Shown here piece by piece: positions 50,278 to 61,661 of a stretch of 62,765 nucleotides of DNA. Location of the stretch: positions 1-62,765 of the forward strand of contig JARGSG010000148.1 of NCBI GenBank assembly GCA_030374805.1, read 5' to 3'. Each line of letters starts with the position of its first letter. The stretch's first letter is position 1. The position numbers were made by a program, and so were the translations under genes. Below the pieces are notes generated by a model, which had not been told where the DNA came from, ran no database searches, and saw nothing but the letters and a program-made list of their open reading frames with translations. The DNA is from Gracilaria gracilis. Lineage: Eukaryota > Rhodophyta > Florideophyceae > Gracilariales > Gracilariaceae.

Positions 50278-51345
50278 CTACTCCGTCTTGAAAACTACGC
50301 ATTTGTTCTCGGTACGAGGCACATTATTGCGGTTCACAACGCGGTTCTCCCTTATTTCCTGGAAACTAGTGAAGAAGATACGAACACATTTGTTCTTCGC
50401 AACTTGTTCCTGATTTCCATGGAATGTTTGATGCCCAATTCCAGATCCACGCTCCTGAGCGATCCAGTAAGGCTTGAAATGAGTGGGAGTAAACCTCTGT
50501 GACCCAAATTCGGTAATTGCTCTTTTCTCACCGTTCTCAAAGATGAACTCTGGAACGATGTTGTTGGTATTCAACACACCAAGAGAGTATGTAACGTCCT
50601 TTGGAACAACTCTCGACGTGAATCCCATATCTGGCTCTCCAGAAATAGGAAAGGTTTCCAAACCTCTTCTCTCGGCGAAAGTGAAACGACATTCGTTGAA
50701 TGCCTTCTCACATTCAGTTGGATCCTGAGTATCACATATGGCTTCAACAACATCGGGGATTCTCTGATTAAGGTCATCAAAGTTAGCGTCGATGAACAGT
50801 GACGGTTCACTTGCAATCTCCATCAAGAAGTCTGCGCTCACACCATTTCCAATACCAACGGTCACAATATCAATTCCAGCTGCCTTTGCGTCAGCAGCGG
50901 CCTGTTTCGAGGGATTGATGTCTCCAGAGTTGGCCTGACCGTCAGTAATAAGCACCATGACCTTATTACCCTGAGCATTGTTAAGCACAGTTCGGCATTG
51001 ATTCAATCCGGAAGAGATGGAAGTCAAGCCACGGAAGATCCTTCGCTCTCTGACAGCTTCATCGAATTCACTGAAAACAGTTGTCGGTAGGCGAATAGTT
51101 TGGGCAAAGTCAGAGAATGCAACGGCCGAATTAGACGGCGTGACGGATGATTCATCTTGGATTTCGTTCGCCACCCTAATCACAAAGTTCTGTTCACTTG
51201 TATATTCCGAGTCGACGATTGATCCAGACTGATCGATAATATAGCAAACATTTTCAATCAAACACTGTTGGGGGGCCGGGGTAGCTTGGATCCCAACGGC
51301 GGAAAAGGCTGCAAGAGCAGCGACGGCAAGGAAACGGAAACCCAT
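50278..51345 (-). CDS. Secreted von Willebrand factor A (VWA) domain protein, 355 aa
   Basis: VWA domains bind proteins or matrix through a metal ion held by the MIDAS site. Residues 1-21 are a signal peptide (FLAVAALAAFSAVGIQA). The VWA domain covers about 28-205 with a complete MIDAS: DQSGS at 38-42, T108 in GLTSIS and D135 in LITDG. Typical strands (VMVLITDGQANSG, GIDIVTVGIGNGVSADFL, IASEPSLFIDANFDDL) follow. After it come a CxC-containing segment (AICDTQDPTECEKAFNEC) and a C-terminal beta-rich part without known domain, ending CVRIFF...NKCVVFKTE. It is probably extracellular and adhesive. An intact single exon. The start is supported by the signal peptide directly behind the ATG. Confidence 0.85.
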   Translation of the reverse strand: MGFRFLAVAALAAFSAVGIQATPAPQQCLIENVCYIIDQSGSIVDSEYTSEQNFVIRVANEIQDESSVTPSNSAVAFSDFAQTIRLPTTVFSEFDEAVRERRIFRGLTSISSGLNQCRTVLNNAQGNKVMVLITDGQANSGDINPSKQAAADAKAAGIDIVTVGIGNGVSADFLMEIASEPSLFIDANFDDLNQRIPDVVEAICDTQDPTECEKAFNECRFTFAERRGLETFPISGEPDMGFTSRVVPKDVTYSLGVLNTNNIVPEFIFENGEKRAITEFGSQRFTPTHFKPYWIAQERGSGIGHQTFHGNQEQVAKNKCVRIFFTSFQEIRENRVVNRNNVPRTENKCVVFKTE

Positions 51346-53165
51346 TGTTGTTTAGAAGCTCAGCTTATGAGTAGCAATGTCACCAAATATAATCGGATCG
51401 GTTGACTACAACTCCGTTTGAGAAGGGATGTGGACTGGAGAACTTTGACAGTGAGTTGAGGCGTGGTGCTCTTTAAGGAGCGGCTTGCAGCATAGTGGTG
51501 GGTGTTTAGTTTAGGTGGAATGATATATGCATTGTGGACAGTTAACACGGAAAAATCACTGCTGTCAAGTATTGTGTAGTTCAGCGCTGACCAGCTGCAT
51601 GAAAACATTCATATCTACAAACACTTCGGAAAAGATATTTAGAATGAGAAGGACCGGTAGAACAGTGCCTCCCATTCTCTTCATCCCGTACGGTAGTTCA
51701 CTGAAGATTGATAGGTTAGAGTTTTGGTTTGTACTCGACTACACTCGGCGAAGACCAAATTGGTATGAACAGGTTTATGCATAGAATGGATTCATGTTTG
51801 GAGCGAGATAAAACTAATGTGATCATAGACGCTTCTAATGCGAGGAGACAACATGTTGGACAAACAAAACCGTAAGGAGTGAGCAGCAGTGTGTTTCTAT
51901 TCCGATAGCTAATGGACATTGTTGATACATGACATAATTACTTGTAAGCATTTGCACCAGCGTTAAGACAGCCACTGCATGTCTTGGGGTGGCAAAATGT
52001 ATGCCTACGGGGTACGGATAATCGTCAGGGAATTGTACCGCGCATTGTCATACAGCACGGAGACGACAACAAATTTGCAAACGTTCTCTAAGGATTTTGA
52101 TAGCTTCCGCCTCCTTTCAACAATGAAAAGGTACGAGGAAAGGGGGGGTTATAAAACAATACTTCAAACGCTTATATGCGAGTAGGAAGCAATGATGGTG
52201 TTGGGAAGTTACAAGTTGGTGCAGGAAGGGACAACTGTGCAACGATTCCGCACAATGGCGGTTAATTCGTGACGGGGAACTGCGAATGAGCCTGTTCGGA
52301 TGTTTGCATACAACACACCTCCAAAAGAGGTTCCAACTTAGTTCTGAAAGGAAGAGGGGCTACATTTTCACTCCAACTTTGCAGTGTGATGACACGTTCA
52401 GAAAGATAAGTTCGGGACCATCAAACGCACAACGAGGAGCACTTTTTGGGCATTACAACGTATCGACGAATTGGTTTCAGTGTGCTCCGAATAACGTCAA
52501 TCCCAAAAGCTGTTTGAATCAGAGATGGGATTTATTAGGAGCTTTGCGATAAAGACAATCTTTGCAGATCACACCACGTTGCACAATACATATCCATGTT
52601 CACCCTCAGACATCAGAGCTTCGCGAAGCTTACTTCTTAATGGAAAATTGTGGCAAACGCTCCATTATTGAGCCTCTCAGTTTCATGGAACTCACCATAA
52701 ATAATTCTGGTTCAGATCAGTGAGTCCCTCAGTCGTTTACAAGTGTCTCACTGAAGTATACCAGTACTCAAAGTCCAGCACAGGCTTCAACTCGGTACCT
52801 GTCGAAAACTTTTCTACCAGTTCCGGATTGCTCAGTGCACCAAATCGCAATCTCAAAAGAAAACAGAAGGGCACCCAGGAGGAGTAGATACCATGCCTCT
52901 GCCTCCTCTTCTGATCAGTAACGTTACTAGAGTAGAAGTCTGATTGCAGCTTTCCGCGATCAGGTGCCTTTATAGCCAAGATCACTAGAACATTCCCTGT
53001 TCGAATTAATGGATTCTTGAGGAACTAAGAAGTGGATTTACCTTCGTAGGTCGGCGAAGAATCTACGAACTGTGAGCGCTGGGAGATGCGGGAAAAGACG
53101 TTTTCTTTGCATGCTGTGTGGTGCAAAAAAACATGTCAACAGTGCTACCTTTGTACAAAAGTGAA
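51346..53165. other. Intergenic stretch, nothing recognised
   Basis: Only short ORFs of under 90 codons occur here, with no domains. GGAGCTTTGCGATAAAG at 52539-52555 equals the end of the AT-rich inverted-repeat element, so a third, truncated copy may end here. Confidence 0.4.
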
Positions 53166-53850
53166 ATCAGCGTTTAGAGAAGCAAGCTTCTCGTAACAAA
53201 TTCGCAAAGCTCTAGTAGTGTGCTTTACCTCTAGAAAGAACCAATTAGATTATCGTGTCTAAACTTTACGAAAGTCCAACAGAATCTCCAATTGATCAAA
53301 GAGAAAATATATTACTACCTGCGGAGAAAAATCCAATTATTGACAAATGCATGCCCAGGTTCCAATTTTCATAGCATTAGTAACTGCAAAAAAAGCACAG
53401 ATTATCGACAAAAATGTGCGCAAGTTTAACTTTTCTTAGTACCAAAAAATTGGTACTAAATGTGGCAGTTGGTGTGAGGCATAATGATGTTTTGGGCCCA
53501 TAGCACTACGCATCCGAAATTGGGCATATGACATATGCTGGTTTGCCTTGTATTGTAACTTGTTGGCAATGAAATAATCCAAACACAGGGTGCCTCCTAG
53601 AAGAAAGCAAAATGCGCCGTGTGACACGGTGCATTTTTTAATGAAAAATATTAATTATTACTACTGTGTTTGAATAGAATCTAAGTATTCTATGTATAAG
53701 CGTCACGAATTGCCTGTGTTCCAGCAATTGTGGTCGATTTCCAGAACACCAGCTTTTGCTGCTGTTCTACCTGAATTTTCCAAAATGGGCTTCACATATT
53801 GAGCTGATTGCCAGATTTCCGCCCCATAGAAACTTTGCGATAAGAAAGGA
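53166..53850. mobile_element. AT-rich inverted-repeat element, copy 2
   Basis: It shares with copy 1 (35516-36335) the left AGCAAGCTTCTCGTAA and TTCGCAAAGCTC, the centre ATGCGCCGTGTGACACGG, the TTCTATGTATAAGCG phrase, and the right ACTTTGCGATAAG. The parts between differ considerably, so the two are old relatives or differently shortened. Confidence 0.55.
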
Positions 53851-54733
53851 AATGTGATACTTTTAAAATAAAATAGTTCTACGTGTATGCGGGCGTTACA
53901 TATCTGTTTACATCGTGACACAACTTACATTTAGAAGAACACACTTACGAAAAATAACAAACATTGAGAAAATGCAGAAATTACTATTGTAGTGCAACGC
54001 CAGAGGCGGAAAAACAGCACGAAGACGTTCAAGATCTTCCTCCGTACGAGGGTAGTCAGCAGACAGAGCGTCTCTGGCAAGGCACGACAAAGTCGGGTGT
54101 AAGCCGAGGCCAAGCCGTCACGACGGTCGTAGTAAGTTGAGCAAGTATCAGTGTTGGAAACACGTGTGTGGGTGAACGGGCCCTCGAGAGAGGCACGAGT
54201 TCACGGAAGTGGGGAGAGAGAAAAGGAATCCGCGAGAGCGGGGGATGGAAAGAAGGAAAAGGAGGAAACGGCAAAAAGGGTACGGTAAACACCGGGGTTA
54301 TCCCTGTACAGGGTCGAACGCGACACAAGCGGAAAACACTCCCACGAATGGGTCCTGTTAGGTGACGCAGGGAGGATACACTATTCGTAGGCAACGGAGC
54401 CTTTCTCCTGGAAGGAGTCGATGACCGCCGAACGCGAAGAAGTATAGAGCCAACCCTGGTTAGGGGAACTTTACTGTGCATGGCGGCGATGTCGCCGCCT
54501 GGCTAAGTAGTTAGCTCGCACCAACACTAATTAAATAAACTAACTAAATTAGGCCCATGCCCAGTGGCAATTACCCACGCACCATGGCGCCCGTCCCACG
54601 TGTACGTGGCCAACCTCCTGGCTCAACCGTGTCCCACGTGTCCTTCCCACTACAGTGGTTGTTACTATTCATATACTCCCACTTGGAGCAACCGCCCGAC
54701 AGGTCGAAATATGACTAAGTAGTCAGAAACGTC
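53851..54733. other. Spacer with a small hairpin
   Basis: GGCGGCGA (54482-54489), TG, then TCGCCGCC (54492-54499) is a perfect 8-bp stem. 54180-54290 is purine-rich. Repeated CACGTG-containing segments lie at 54597-54640. No gene is supported; the ORFs at 54056-54481 are of low complexity. Confidence 0.4.
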
Positions 54734-54740
54734 CATAAAA
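54734..54740 (+). promoter_or_regulatory. TATA-like box of the interrupted gene
   Basis: CATAAAA lies 78 bases before the ATG at 54812. Confidence 0.4.
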
Positions 54741-54811
54741 GGGCGTTGCACTACATATCCCGCTCTTTAGGCGAAAGTATCACCTCACGGAGGAAAACGA
54801 CGGCGGCAACC

Positions 54812-55008
54812 ATGGAGGATAAAAGCCCGCCCTCTCCCGGCTCGCTGGCAACTTCTCTTTCTCCACCAACGCACACTCCTGCCTCCGCAGGTGCACTTTC
54901 TCCAGCATCTTTTCCCGACATCTCGGTCACCAACTACCACGCTCCTCCGACTCCTGTCATCGACCTCACCATGAGTGGCTCTCAGCAACCCCAATCAGTG
55001 TGGAGCAA
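54812..55008 (+). pseudogene. 5' end of a gene or gag cut by insertion of chromovirus element 2
   Basis: The frame starts MEDKSPPSPGSLATSLSPP and runs open for about 66 codons (Ser/Pro/Thr-rich, disordered) to the LTR border at 55009, ending in GSQQPQSVW. The composition resembles the N-terminus of either a host nuclear protein or a Gag of another retrotransposon. It has a TATA-like box and a good ATG context (GGCAACCATGG). The remainder would be to the right of element 2, outside the window. No domain can be named. Confidence 0.45.
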
Positions 55009-55995
55009 TGGCAATCCGATGTCGGCACGATGAAGTTTCTCATAACGGAGCTCTACCCATTTGGCACTGACATGTCAGACTATGAATATGGACCCCGTTT
55101 CGGGTGGATTTGGAAATATTATTGGAACGTACCTTGTTAGGTGAATCTGGGATAGAACCTATGAAATAGGTGTACAGTAGGGCTTTGTGGCATATTTGTC
55201 CAAATATTTGGCGTCACACCCGCTGGGTAGATACTTTGGCACCCTGACACTGGGTTGTCCACGTGTAGAGCCCTCGTGGGAGTGCGCAGCCCTAGATACA
55301 GTAGATAGTATGTATGCTCGGGCGATCTCGCCCTGGAGCTACTAAGTAAAACTCACCTGAGTCGTATCTTCTTCTTGAAGTACGTGGTCTTCATCCCGAA
55401 GGGTGGGCCATGGTTGTTACTGCCTACGTAGGTTCACGACTCCTCTAAGGAGAGTAACCACGACTGGTCTCGGTACAATCACCCCTCAGGGTCCCTAAGG
55501 AAGTTCTTTACTACCAGTTTCTGGCTCGTTTCGCTAATTGCCCCAGTATCAGGTCGTATTTGCTGTCGTTCACCGAGGTACCGGATCTTTGTTTAGTTCA
55601 TCGTTTTCCTGGTGCAGGTCTCGCTTCCGCCTCCGTATAGAGTTATATTTGGACACACGTGTGTGTGTGTCTCGTTCCGCTATCGGCCCTGTCCCCGCCG
55701 TTGGCACGGGCCGTAGCTTCGCTCGTGTGGTTCTCCGTAGGAGCACTACACCGTCTTACGGCACCCTTCGCTCCACTTCTGGACTCGTTCTCTCGTGACC
55801 CGTCGTCGGTTATTCCTCTCTAGGCCCACCCTCTTCTTTACCTCTGCAGGTTATTCCAGTACCGTCTCCGGTTTACACCCAGCTGCCACGCGGCACGAGC
55901 ACGGGCAGAGGGCTCTACTTCTGAGTTCGCCCTTTTGTGGGAGCAGGACTCGGACACCCTGGTGGACACGTACCCTCTTTGGGGTTTGCTCTACA
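55009..55995 (+). repeat. 5' LTR of element 2 (987 bp)
   Basis: It aligns end to end with the LTR at 5807-6793. The promoter box is TATGTAT at 55309-55315, where the other copy has TATATAT. GGGCGATCTCGCCC follows at 55320-55333. Starts TGG, ends ACA. Confidence 0.9.
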
Positions 55996-56129
55996 TTCTG
56001 ATCTCCCGACCTAGAAGAGTCTAGTGGACTAGAGCCTAAAAAGGAAGTTAAATTGAAGTAGTACTCATAAGAGTTCGAAACTAAAAGCTTGAAGTTGTTT
56101 CCCCGCTTGGGTTTGTTTCTGTCACTGAA
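55996..56129 (+). other. Leader of element 2; no standard tRNA primer site
   Basis: The bases after the LTR are TTCTGATCTCCCGACC. There is no TGG start, which a site complementary to a tRNA 3' CCA end would show. Another primer (internal tRNA fragment or self-priming) is likely, or the LTR border is misplaced by some bases. Confidence 0.5.
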
Positions 56130-58241
56130 ATGGGATCCGGAAAACGGCCAAGTCCGTCCAAGGCCCGATCGGTCGGTTCTGGTTTACCCCCGCAAGAGCG
56201 GTCAGTTCCCGAACCACTACCGGTGAAAGAGAAGAACTTCGGGAGCCGGAAACAACCGTCGAAGACGTCTGATGCCCCAGTGGCCGGGCCCGCTTCCGTT
56301 CCTCTGGAAGGACCCTTATCCGCTGCTGCGGCAAGTGACGCAGTATTATCCGAATTGGATACTCAAGTTCGCCTGCTTGAGGCCCAGAGCGCGGTGAGAG
56401 CTAGCTCTCAAGCTGCACTCAAAAAAGAGGTCGAATCGCTTCGCGAGGAAGTGAAAGACGCTCAAATGAGAGATTTGTCGGGAGAAATCCAGCTCCTGAG
56501 ACAGGAAATGAACTCAATTCTGGAGTGCTTTGGTTCCCCACAGGGTTTCGTGGATGGCTATCATCGGACAGTGGAAGAGTTCCATACCACAACGGATCGA
56601 ATTCACGCCCGTCTGGGTACCCTCGAAGCCATTATTAGGATGAATGAAGAAGCAGAAGCCCCCCTACGGGAGAAGTCTGTTCCGAAAGATTTCGTTCATC
56701 AATCTGACAAGAAGAGCCATCGCAAGTCCTCAAAAGAGTTTCGCCACCACGTGGATTCGTCTGACTCTCACTCTGACTCTGACAGCTCAAACAGCTCGTC
56801 GTCGTCGTCATCGTCCGCTGCCTCGGAAGGTAGTCGTCAACGACGTCGTCGACATTCTCAATCGTCCCGTTCAAGGGCCACGTTTACCTCTCAAGGTGCA
56901 ATTCGTACCCGGGAGAAGGGAACTAAGTGTCCTGGTCTTAAGGAGTTGAAGCCTACGAATCCGCTTTATCGGAAGTTGTTATCGTACCGTTACTATCGGT
57001 TACAGAAGTCCGAAGGGAAGAGAACCTCTAAAAGTACCGAAAAGGTGAGGGCGCACATCCGTAAGCTCAGCGTGACACTCAAGAATCGCGAGTTTACAGG
57101 AGAAGACCCCATCCGGGTGCTGGATTTCCTCTCTAGGTTCGTTCATGAAGCCGATATTCTCGGAATGACGGAGGGACAGGCGTACGTTGCCCTCCCCTAT
57201 TACCTGAAAGGTCAGGCTGAAGACCAGTTTAATTCCATCCTTGGATCGTCAAGAGCCTCGGAAGGCGGCGTTACTTGTTGGCCCGAAGCGGTTCATTACC
57301 TCTTAAGGTCATACGCTACTGTTCATGCCATTCAGCAGGCTACGTCGGCCCTGAGGGAACTGAAGCAACGTCCGGAAGAAACGGAAACGGCTTATTCCAC
57401 GCGCCTGAATAAGGCTTTCCACCGCTGTGGTAATGTTCATCCTTCACAGGAGAGATGTGCGATGTTTGTCGATGGGTTAAATCCCGCGATTCGGGCACTT
57501 GTAGCCCGTTATCGGGAGGAGAATCGGAAGATAACCTATTTGAAATTGGTACAGTACGCCCAGGCTGAAGGAGATACGCTCCGAGCTCGGCGTCCCCCCA
57601 AGTCGAAGCCTCGTAAGGTACTGTTTGCCAACAATTCTGACTCTTCTCTGGCCCTTTCATATGGGAATGAAGCCAGTATGGACATGGATAATGTGCACCT
57701 CATAGGTAGTAATCCGAGTTCTGTCGGCACTTCAATTGCCACCTCGGAATTGCCGTCAACCACGGTGCCGTCTACGGAGTGCGATCCGGCCCTGTATGGT
57801 CAGGACCGCCGAGTTCCGGCAGCATCGATACCCTATGGAGGTCGCATGATGAGGACAACTCGCCCAGGATGGAGGGATAGCACCCAGCAGGGTCGTGTTA
57901 TAGCACGTCCCACCGATGGTTCAATCGCAGTGATCTGCTACAAATGTTATGAATTTGGTCATATTTCACCGCAGTGCACGGTCCCGGCACGGGATAGGTT
58001 GAAAATCGTCACTCAGTTCGAGCCTCTGACGCCCGAGGAACAGGCACGGGTCCCCAGAACATCCTATGAAGGCGCTAAGCATTCGTTGGCCCTTCAGGGA
58101 GCTGCTGGAACCATTCATGGTAACCCTGCCTTCGCGCAGACTAACCTTCAGGCTCAGCGTCGCGAACCGGTATACGGGAATCAGGTAGGCCCCGCGGAGG
58201 GAAATCGCCCGCATCAGGCGGTTCCGGCTCCGAAAAACTAA
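56130..58241 (+). CDS. Gag of the chromovirus, 703 aa, with CCHC zinc knuckle
   Basis: Gag builds the particle that packages the element RNA. It is intact. The N-terminus (1-80) is basic and Pro/Ser-rich. Helical, probably coiled, stretches follow at about 85-190 (LDTQVRLLEAQSAVRASSQA). An RS/Ser-rich tract lies near 205-250 (SDSDSSNSSSS and RQRRRRHSQSSRSRA). The capsid-like domain with LKNREFTGEDPIRVLDFLSRFVHEAD and the retrotransposon Gag pattern (LPYYLKGQAEDQF, LRELKQRPEETETAYSTRLNKAF) covers about 310-460. The zinc knuckle is C603-K-C606-x4-H611-x4-C616 and binds RNA. Gag ends with TAA at 58239-58241; an ATG opens two bases later in another frame. At 703 aa it is longer than most Gags because of the N-terminal extension. 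Confidence 0.92.
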   Translation: MGSGKRPSPSKARSVGSGLPPQERSVPEPLPVKEKNFGSRKQPSKTSDAPVAGPASVPLEGPLSAAAASDAVLSELDTQVRLLEAQSAVRASSQAALKKEVESLREEVKDAQMRDLSGEIQLLRQEMNSILECFGSPQGFVDGYHRTVEEFHTTTDRIHARLGTLEAIIRMNEEAEAPLREKSVPKDFVHQSDKKSHRKSSKEFRHHVDSSDSHSDSDSSNSSSSSSSSAASEGSRQRRRRHSQSSRSRATFTSQGAIRTREKGTKCPGLKELKPTNPLYRKLLSYRYYRLQKSEGKRTSKSTEKVRAHIRKLSVTLKNREFTGEDPIRVLDFLSRFVHEADILGMTEGQAYVALPYYLKGQAEDQFNSILGSSRASEGGVTCWPEAVHYLLRSYATVHAIQQATSALRELKQRPEETETAYSTRLNKAFHRCGNVHPSQERCAMFVDGLNPAIRALVARYREENRKITYLKLVQYAQAEGDTLRARRPPKSKPRKVLFANNSDSSLALSYGNEASMDMDNVHLIGSNPSSVGTSIATSELPSTTVPSTECDPALYGQDRRVPAASIPYGGRMMRTTRPGWRDSTQQGRVIARPTDGSIAVICYKCYEFGHISPQCTVPARDRLKIVTQFEPLTPEEQARVPRTSYEGAKHSLALQGAAGTIHGNPAFAQTNLQAQRREPVYGNQVGPAEGNRPHQAVPAPKN

Positions 58242-58243
58242 GT

Positions 58244-60045
58244 ATGGGAGTCTCCCCGACGGGAGGGGCGTCTTCCAAGTCGAAGCAGAAGACGCCCGAG
58301 GCGCCTCCGCTTCGCTCCCCGACTGTTAAGATCCTATCAAGGAAAATGGCAGCCACCGACGTGGATTCGGAACACTTTTGTGTTCTTTGTCGACCGTGGA
58401 TACGGGCCCGTAATCCCCGTCTCCCGGATAGAATCCTGGTTATGGCCAAGCGGAACTATAAAGTTTACGCCGATCTCGGCCTTTCAGAACATTTTATGGT
58501 TCGTCAGTTGTCGGTCCTGATACAGGCGCTGCTCCTAACCTTATTCACAGGAAACTGATATCGCCTGCTCTTCAAAAACGTGTTCGTTACGGTCCATCAA
58601 TGGATATTTCGGATGCCAACCACAATCCGATTAGTACGGCTGGTTACGTTTCGCTCCTGGTGAGATTAGGAAGGCACCTCGTGAAGGTAGATTTCGTCGT
58701 TTGCGATTCGCTAGCCGCACCAGTTATACTGGGTTGTGATTTCTGTGACAGGTTTGTGGAAAATATCCGTCCTCGGAAGCGTACCGTGGAAATGGAAGAC
58801 GGTTCAATAATTACGATTGTCCGGAGACCTCTGCGAGCCGCTACGCGGAAACACGTACCGCTCCCGGTTGCACATCAGCCTACCGAAGGCACAATGGCAT
58901 CAACGAAGTTGCACGTGCTCAAATCGGTGCAACTTCCGCCGGAGTCCCAGGTGTGGGTCGAAGTCGTCACCAAGCAGTTTGGTCTACACACAGTGCAGCC
59001 GTTACCGGCACTATATGAAGAGCGCCAGATTGCTTTGGCTAATGGAGTTGTAACGATTCAACCGGATGAAGCCTTTAAGGTCCTCGTTGCCAATCTTGGC
59101 AAAACCAAACAGTGGTTAACAAAGAACCAAGTAATTGGCACTGTACTACCGCACCCCGCTGCAGTGATACCCACGAAGATTCCGATTGGAACCGTGCTCG
59201 GTGTGTCTGACCATAAGGAGGGGGAGGAGGCCGCCGACTTCGCCGAATTACGGAATGAGTCACTTGAAGCCGATACGGATGTTACCCAGAAGAACTCGGG
59301 TTCAGACTCCCCAGCACCTTTTGAGGTTAGGCCGTTGCCACCTGGCACTGAACAGACGAACCCTGTTGAGGAGTTAATGGAGCTCAATTTGGAGCACGTA
59401 CCGGAGTCCCATCGGGAGAAGCTATGCAATATGCTTCGCGAGTTTACGCCCATGTGGGATGGTACTCTCGGAACAATTGGAGTCACAGAACATTTCATAG
59501 ATCTACTTCCGAACACTCGGCTCATTGCGCAACACCCTTACAGGGCAGGACCGAAGGCCCGAGAAGAGGAAAAAGCTCAAGTCGAGAAGATGCTCCGAGC
59601 CGGCGTTATTGAGCCCGCTCAATCCACTTGGGCGTCACCAGTTGTTTTGGTACCGAAGCCAGGTGGATCCTGGAGATTTTGTATCGATTACCGAAAGTTA
59701 AATGCGGTTACAGTGAAAGACGTATACCCGATTCCCCGGATGGACGAATATATCGATTCTCTAGGGAGCGCGAAAGTGTTTACCACTTTAGATGCCAATT
59801 GGGGATACTGGCAAGTGCCCATAAGGGAAGAAGATAAGGATAAGACGGCCTTCGTGTGCCATCAAGGCCTGTATCGTTTTCGGAGAATGCCCTTTGGGTT
59901 GACGAATGCCCCCGCAACGTTTCAGCGAGCGGTTGATATCCTTCTGGCCAGGTTCAAGTGGACCACCTGTTTGGTATACTTGGACGACGTCGTCGTCTTT
60001 TCCAATAACATGGAGGACCATCTCACCCATGTACGGAAGTTATGA
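58244..60045 (+). pseudogene. Element 2 pol, first part: protease and reverse transcriptase
   Basis: The frame from 58244 (104 aa) reads into the protease and shifts before the active site: DTGAAPNLIHRK lies in the next frame, with DTGA at 58519-58530, and that frame continues as the ORF from 58600. It is not clear if this is programmed frameshifting or damage. Protease ends with APVILGCDFCDRF. Reverse transcriptase covers about 59580-60045, with YRKLNAVTVKDVYPIPRMDE, TTLDANWGYWQVPI (catalytic D), FRRMPFGLTNAPATFQ, and the active-site YLDD at 59977-59988. The frame breaks at about 60040, where HVRKL meets a stop (TGA 60043-60045) and the thumb continues in the frame at 60042 (one base lost). 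Confidence 0.9.
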
Positions 60046-61661
60046 CCGTTTTACGAGACGCAGGGATCACCTTGAAGCTTAAGAAGTGCGAGTTTTTCAC
60101 CGAATCGGTTAAGTACTTTGGGCATATTATTCGCCCAGGTAAGCTCTCAATTGACGAGGTGCGGGTAAAATCCTTGAAAGAGGCGAAACACCCAAGAACT
60201 CAAACTGAGCTTCGATCCTTCTTAGGCCTGTGTAACGTTTACCGTCGTTTCGTGCCGAACTTTTCGGATATCGCTTCGCCGTTGAACAAACTCCTGATGA
60301 AAGGAAGACCAGTGGAATTGGAACCCTTTGGCGATGCGGAAGCGTCCGCATTTGCGGCACTAATTAAAGCTGTAACGTCGCCACCAGTCTTGGCCCTGCC
60401 GAAACCCGGCTTACCCTACGAGGTGGACACTGATGCGAGTGCGAACCAAGTTGGTTGTGCGTTGTTCCAGGTGGAAGAGTCTGGCAAACGTCACCCTATT
60501 GGGTATTGGTCGAGATCACTGAATGTGCACGAACGGAATTACTCCGTTTCGGAGAAGGAATGCCTTGCCGTTGTATGGGCTCTCGCAACGTTGAGACCAT
60601 ACTTGATGGGAACCCACTTTCGGGTACACACGGACCATTCTTGCCTACGCTGGCTCATGGAAATTACCGAACCGTCGGGACGACTGATGAGATGGAGACT
60701 CCGACTCTCGCAATTTGACTTTGAAGTAGTGTACAAGAAAGGCTCCTTGAACTTGCAGGCAGACGCTCTATCCCGTTTGGGCACTGCAGCAGAAGCTGAA
60801 CCCACCGAGGACACGGAAGAGATACCATGTTTTATGGTTGGTGACCTCGATGAGGGGAAGACAGAAATCTTATCGGATGATGTGTGTGACGATATCCTCG
60901 CCACCCAGACTATAAAACCGGATACCGGGACATTTGTACCGATTTCGCCCGAGGAGATGATACGGGAACAGCAGATGGATCCCTTTTGTATACAGGTTAG
61001 GGCCCGTCTGAACGGTGGGTATAGGATACCTTCCCAGGTGAATGACCAAGGCTACTTGGTGCAAACTGTTGAAACCAACCCACAAATGGTGGTACCTCAC
61101 TCCTTACAGAGTCGCGTACTGCACTTGTCTCACTATGTGAAGTTGGGAGCCCACCCGGGAGGAAGGAAGCTTTATCTCACCTTCAGAAGGGACTTCTATT
61201 GGCCCGCAATGGCGTTCGATTGTTATGCAGTCCGCCGCTCCTGTCAGGCTTGTGCCAAGAATGACGTTAAATTAAGAAAGTACTCGAAAGAGTTAACTTT
61301 GTTTCCCGCACGGGCACCGCTGGAGTTCGTGGCCATTGACATTCTTGGAGAATTGATTAAGACCTCTCGAGGGAATCAGTACCTACTGGTCATCACCGAC
61401 AGGTTCTCTAAATTGGTTAGAACAGTGCCGCTCAAACGGATCACAGCAGCCGCTGTGGCTCAAGCGTTTGTTACCCACTGGGTCTTTGTGTATGGCCCAC
61501 CGGTACAGTTACTTTCCGATAACGGCTCTCAATTCACCTCGAAGTTCTTTCAAGAAGTGTGTAGGATCCTGGATATTAGGAATTTATTCACTACGACCTA
61601 TCATCCCCAAGCGAACGGGCAAGTAGAGAGAGATTTAATCGAACCATCCTTGGTGCTTTGA
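60042..61661 (+). pseudogene. Element 2 pol, second part: RT thumb, RNase H, integrase core
   Basis: It opens in the RT connection (VLRDAGITLKLKKCEFF, GHIIRPGKLSID) and RNase H follows (GLPYEVDTDAS at about 60412, ERNYSVSEKECLAVV, HTDHSCLRWL). The integrase zinc region has HLSHYVKLGAH...CQACAKN. The core has catalytic D in FVAIDILGELIKTS and in LSDNGSQFTSKFF, and E in ANGQVER (about 61625). Two extra bases directly after that ER shift the frame and end the ORF at 61661. The TTL...QANGQVE context is intact, so the damage is at the end of the core. Confidence 0.9.
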
